DNA of 64,000 nt from assembly GCA_018223365.1 (NCBI GenBank), contig JAGTTP010000002.1:947501-1011500 (forward strand), given 5' to 3'. Shown here piece by piece: positions 60,548-64,000 of this stretch (positions are counted from its first letter, which is position 1; each line of letters begins with the position of its first letter). The notes below the pieces were generated by a model that saw only the letters and a program-made list of their open reading frames with translations, made no database searches and was not told the origin of the DNA. Origin of the DNA: Clostridiaceae bacterium Marseille-Q4145 (GTDB lineage: Bacteria; Bacillota; Clostridia; Lachnospirales; Lachnospiraceae). The translations under genes were made by a program, and so were the position numbers.

Positions 60548-61444
60548 TTAAAAACCCAGAAGCTTTACCTCCGGTTCCAGACGGACACCGGACTGTTCGT
60601 ACACCCGCTTCTGTACTTCCTGTATCAGTTCCATAATCTCGGATGCCGTGGCATTTCCACGGTTGATCACAAAACCACAGTGCTTTTCTGACACCTGTGC
60701 ATCCCCCACCGAAAATCCCCGCAATCCTGCATCCTCTATGAGTTTTCCCGCGAAATAACCTTCCGGACGTTTGAAAGTGCTCCCCGCACTGGCATACTCC
60801 AGCGGCTGTTTCGCCACTCGTTTTTCTCTTAATGCTTCCATTCTGGCAGCAATTGTTTCCGGATCATCTGCCTTCAGCTCCAGCTCTGCTTCCAGAACAA
60901 TTCCCTGTTCTTCGATCACACGGCTTCTCCGATAGCCAAATGCCATCTCTTCTCTCGTATAATCCCGGATGGTCCCATCCGGCAAAAGTACACGGACTTT
61001 TGTGACTACATCCTTTATCTCTCCACCGTAGGCGCCTGCATTCATAACCATGGCACCTCCGATGGTTCCCGGAATCCCCGATGCAAATTCCAGACCGGAA
61101 AGTCCTTCTTTTGCAGCCATCTTCGCCACACGAACCAGCAGCGCTCCTGCCTGGGCTTTCAGGTGATTTCCACTGATCTCAAAATCAGACATATTTTTAT
61201 ATAAATGGAGAATGACTCCGTGATAACCTTTATCGCTGACCAGAAGGTTGCTTCCGTTCCCAACTACATAATAGGGCATATTCTCCTGGCAGCACAGACG
61301 GACAATTTTCCGGACTGCATCCACAGACTCCGGCTCAACCAGATAGTCAGCACAGCCTCCTGCCCGGAATGTCGTATGATTTTTCATGGGTTCATTGATC
61401 CATACGTGATCTTCGCCCACCAGCTTTCGCAATTGTTCCAGCAT
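60548..61444 (-). CDS. murB: UDP-N-acetylenolpyruvoylglucosamine reductase
   Basis: 298 residues from ATG 61444, which has AGGAG seven bases upstream; ATG 61471 has no ribosome site. FAD-binding PYYVVGNGSNLLVSDKGYHG, then FASGIPGTIGGAMVMNAGAY GGE, YRRSR, SAGSTFKRP with the catalytic Ser and a C-terminal Glu in ASEIMELI. It reduces the enolpyruvyl group to form UDP-MurNAc for peptidoglycan. First gene before rapZ. Confidence 0.95.
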   Translation of the reverse strand: MLEQLRKLVGEDHVWINEPMKNHTTFRAGGCADYLVEPESVDAVRKIVRLCCQENMPYYVVGNGSNLLVSDKGYHGVILHLYKNMSDFEISGNHLKAQAGALLVRVAKMAAKEGLSGLEFASGIPGTIGGAMVMNAGAYGGEIKDVVTKVRVLLPDGTIRDYTREEMAFGYRRSRVIEEQGIVLEAELELKADDPETIAARMEALREKRVAKQPLEYASAGSTFKRPEGYFAGKLIEDAGLRGFSVGDAQVSEKHCGFVINRGNATASEIMELIQEVQKRVYEQSGVRLEPEVKLLGF

Positions 61445-61523
61445 CTTTTTTCTCCTGCTCTGATTACTCATAACTCTAAATATTTATCATACAACACTTT
61501 CCTGTTTTTGAAAAGTCATCTTC

Positions 61524-64000
61524 CTATTTCTTCAAATACTTTTTCACATAATATCCGGTGTAAGATTCCGGTACTTCCGCGATTTCCTCCGGGGTACCGC
61601 AGGCAACCATGGTTCCGCCGCCATCTCCGCCTTCCGGTCCCATATCAATGATATAGTCAGCGGTCTTAATCACATCCAGATTATGTTCAATGACGATGAC
61701 CGTATTGCCGCCCTCTGCCAGGCGCTGAAGAATCTCTGTCAGCTTATGCACATCTGCAAAATGAAGTCCGGTAGTTGGCTCATCCAGGATATAGACAGTC
61801 CTTCCCGTACTTCTGCGAGACAGCTCCGTTGCCAGCTTGATACGCTGTGCCTCGCCGCCAGACAGGGTCGTAGATGGCTGTCCCAGCTTGATATAGGAAA
61901 GTCCTACATCATAGAGGGCCTGAATCTTTCTGCGTACAAAGGGCACATTTTCAAAAAATGTCAGTGCCTCCTCCACCGTCATTTCCAGCACGTCATAGAT
62001 GCTCTTTCCTTTATATTTTACTTCCAGTGTCTCCCGATTATACCGTTTTCCCTGACAAACCTCACAGGGAACATACACATCCGGCAGGAAATGCATCTCG
62101 ATCTTCAAGATACCGTCACCGGAGCAGGCCTCACAGCGTCCGCCTTTGACGTTAAAGCTGAAGCGTCCTTTTTTATAACCTTTTGCTTTGGCGTCGGAGG
62201 TTGCCGCAAACAGATCACGGATCATATCGAACACGCCTGTGTAGGTAGCCGGATTGGAACGGGGGGTTCTTCCAATCGGAGACTGGTCGATGCAGATCAC
62301 CTTATCCAGCTGCTCCATTCCTTCGATGCATTTATGTTTGCCCGGAATGGTTCTTGCCCTGTTCAGCTGCTTTGCCAGGCTTTTATACAGAATCTCATTG
62401 ACCAAAGAACTCTTTCCTGATCCCGATACCCCTGTCACACAGGTAAGCACTCCCAGTGGAAATTTCACATCGATATTTTTCAGGTTATTTTCCTGGGCAC
62501 CTTTCACCGTCATCCAGCCGGTGGGTGTCCGTCTTGTCTCCGGTACCGGAATCTTCATGCGGCCGCTTAAGTAGGCTCCCGTAATGGAATTAGGATTCTC
62601 CATCAGTTCCTTTGCCGTACCGGTGGCCACCACCTGTCCACCGTGCTCTCCGGCTCCCGGACCGATATCCACAATATAATCCGCCGCCAGCATGGTATCC
62701 TCATCATGTTCCACCACGATCACAGAATTGCCCAGATCACGCAGTTTACATAAGGTTGCCAGCAATTTATCGTTGTCCCTCTGATGAAGTCCGATACTTG
62801 GTTCATCCAGAATATAGGCCACACCTACCAGTCCGGAACCGATCTGGGTTGCCAGACGGATACGCTGTGCCTCGCCGCCGGACAGGGTTCCCGTTGCACG
62901 GGTCAGGGACAGATAGTCGAGTCCCACATCCATCAGGAAACGGATTCTCGCTTTAATCTCTTTTAAAATCTGATCGCCAATCAGAAGCTGCTGCTTTGTC
63001 AGCGTCATCTGCCCCAGGAATGAGTGAAGATCACGAACGGACTGATTTGTCATATCATATATATTCTTATCGCAAATGGTCACTGCCAGAGAAGTAGCTT
63101 TCAGTCGCTGTCCATGGCAGGCACGGCACGGGGTAATCCGCATGAAAGATTCGTATTCCTGTTTCATCGTATCGGAACCAGTCTCCCGGTAACGGCGCTC
63201 ACTGTTCTTAATAAGGCCTTCAAAGGCTACCGGATAGATACCTTCCCCACGCTGTCCTTTGTAATGCACCATCACTTCCATGCCATCGGTGCCATGGATC
63301 AGCATATGGCGAACATTTTCCGGTAAATCCTGATACGGTGTATTCAGATCAAAGCTATAAGCTTCAGAAAGTGCTCTTAAGATCGCATAGGTGAAGCTGG
63401 ACGGATCCGTACAGGACTGCCATCCCATCACCTGAATCGCACCCTCTGCGATGGACAGAGATTTGTCTGGAATCATCAGATCCTCGTCAAACTCCATCTT
63501 ATAGCCAAGTCCGGAACACTCCGGGCAGGCACCGAAGGGATTATTAAAGGAAAAGCTTCTCGGTTCCACTTCCTCGATGCTGATGCCGCAGTCCGGGCAG
63601 GCATAACTGGAGCTGAAGGTCATGATCTCACCATCAATCACTTCCACCACCAGAAGTCCGTCGGATAATCCAAGGACCGTTTCAATCGAGTCTGTCAGAC
63701 GCTTCTCGATACCCGGCTTCACCACCAGACGGTCTACCACAATCTCGATCAGATGCTTATTATTCTTCTCCAGCTTAATCTCCTCGGACAGATCATAGAG
63801 ATGGCCGTCGATCTTCACCCGGACAAAACCGCTCTTTCTGGCTTTCTCCAGTACCTTTACATGTTCGCCCTTCCGTCCCTTTACCACCGGTGCCAGCAGC
63901 TGAATCTTCGTCCGCTCCGGCAATGTCATAATCTGATCCACCATCTGGTCTACGCTCTGCTTTTTAATTTCCCTGCCGCATTTGGGACAGTGGGGAATCC
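61524..64000 (-). CDS. uvrA: UvrABC excinuclease subunit A (partial, 5' end outside window)
   Basis: 825 codons are visible; the N-terminal first Walker A lies beyond the window. At the edge the frame reads IPHCPKCGREIKKQSVDQMV, a zinc-finger CxxC end. Further on: CPDCGISIEE, first signature LSGGEAQRIRLATQIG, second Walker A VTGVSGSGKSSLVNEILYKS, zinc finger CEACSGDGILKIEMHFLPDV ... CEVC, second LSGGEAQRIKLATELSRR and YILDEPTTGLHFADV. It recognises bulky DNA lesions with UvrB. Confidence 0.95.
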   Translation of the reverse strand, partial: IPHCPKCGREIKKQSVDQMVDQIMTLPERTKIQLLAPVVKGRKGEHVKVLEKARKSGFVRVKIDGHLYDLSEEIKLEKNNKHLIEIVVDRLVVKPGIEKRLTDSIETVLGLSDGLLVVEVIDGEIMTFSSSYACPDCGISIEEVEPRSFSFNNPFGACPECSGLGYKMEFDEDLMIPDKSLSIAEGAIQVMGWQSCTDPSSFTYAILRALSEAYSFDLNTPYQDLPENVRHMLIHGTDGMEVMVHYKGQRGEGIYPVAFEGLIKNSERRYRETGSDTMKQEYESFMRITPCRACHGQRLKATSLAVTICDKNIYDMTNQSVRDLHSFLGQMTLTKQQLLIGDQILKEIKARIRFLMDVGLDYLSLTRATGTLSGGEAQRIRLATQIGSGLVGVAYILDEPSIGLHQRDNDKLLATLCKLRDLGNSVIVVEHDEDTMLAADYIVDIGPGAGEHGGQVVATGTAKELMENPNSITGAYLSGRMKIPVPETRRTPTGWMTVKGAQENNLKNIDVKFPLGVLTCVTGVSGSGKSSLVNEILYKSLAKQLNRARTIPGKHKCIEGMEQLDKVICIDQSPIGRTPRSNPATYTGVFDMIRDLFAATSDAKAKGYKKGRFSFNVKGGRCEACSGDGILKIEMHFLPDVYVPCEVCQGKRYNRETLEVKYKGKSIYDVLEMTVEEALTFFENVPFVRRKIQALYDVGLSYIKLGQPSTTLSGGEAQRIKLATELSRRSTGRTVYILDEPTTGLHFADVHKLTEILQRLAEGGNTVIVIEHNLDVIKTADYIIDMGPEGGDGGGTMVACGTPEEIAEVPESYTGYYVKKYLKK

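Overview
The window looks like the chromosome of a spore-forming, low-to-moderate GC Firmicute of the Lachnospiraceae type (Blautia / Mediterraneibacter / Dorea-like; an inference from protein style, not a database match). Supporting signs are a small acid-soluble spore protein, a Csp-like subtilase, a YesM/YesN sensor pair beside mglBAC, cdaA-ybbR, and a murB-rapZ-whiA-crh cluster. Nearly all chromosomal genes lie on the minus strand. I saw no rRNA, tRNA or CRISPR array.

Region 1 (1 to about 23,270) is an AT-rich integrated mobile element. Three tandem large serine recombinases (the last one cut by the window edge) sit at the left and a TnpV-like protein marks the right end. Between them are a MobC/MobA mobilization pair with a membrane coiled-coil gene nested in the relaxase C-terminus, an oriT-like hairpin, a ParM/ParR-type partition pair, a D5/P4-type primase-helicase, and two XRE regulators with inverted-repeat operators. 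There are no type IV secretion genes, so it looks mobilizable rather than self-transmissible. The cargo (about 6.4-15.5 kb) is a transport island: a TetR regulator with a 36-bp perfect palindrome, an IrtAB/YbtPQ-like half-ABC pair, an ECF transporter (S, T and fused double ATPase) and a divergent AraC regulator, with pseudogene scraps of an alpha/beta hydrolase and of another ABC ATPase. It resembles the uptake half of a metallophore locus without biosynthesis genes.

Region 2 (23.3-28.5 kb) is chromosomal: an S8 protease, an uncharacterized HTH protein, a spore protein, a 156-bp element closed by a perfect 30-bp inverted repeat, an RlmI-like rRNA methyltransferase and a HAD phosphatase. Region 3 (28.5-35.7 kb) is a surface-polysaccharide operon (three GT2 enzymes, a flippase, a DUF2142 membrane protein). 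Region 4 (35.8-43.6 kb) holds cdaA-cdaR (c-di-AMP synthesis), two membrane proteins, comF, recD2 and mreB with a structured leader. Region 5 (43.6-54.7 kb) holds a peptidoglycan-binding protein and a galactose-type system: mglBAC followed by a response regulator, histidine kinase and two more substrate-binding proteins, which looks like a binding-protein-coupled sensor. Region 6 (54.7-64 kb) is housekeeping: nadE, hslO, a methyltransferase, crh-like HPr, whiA, rapZ, murB and partial uvrA.
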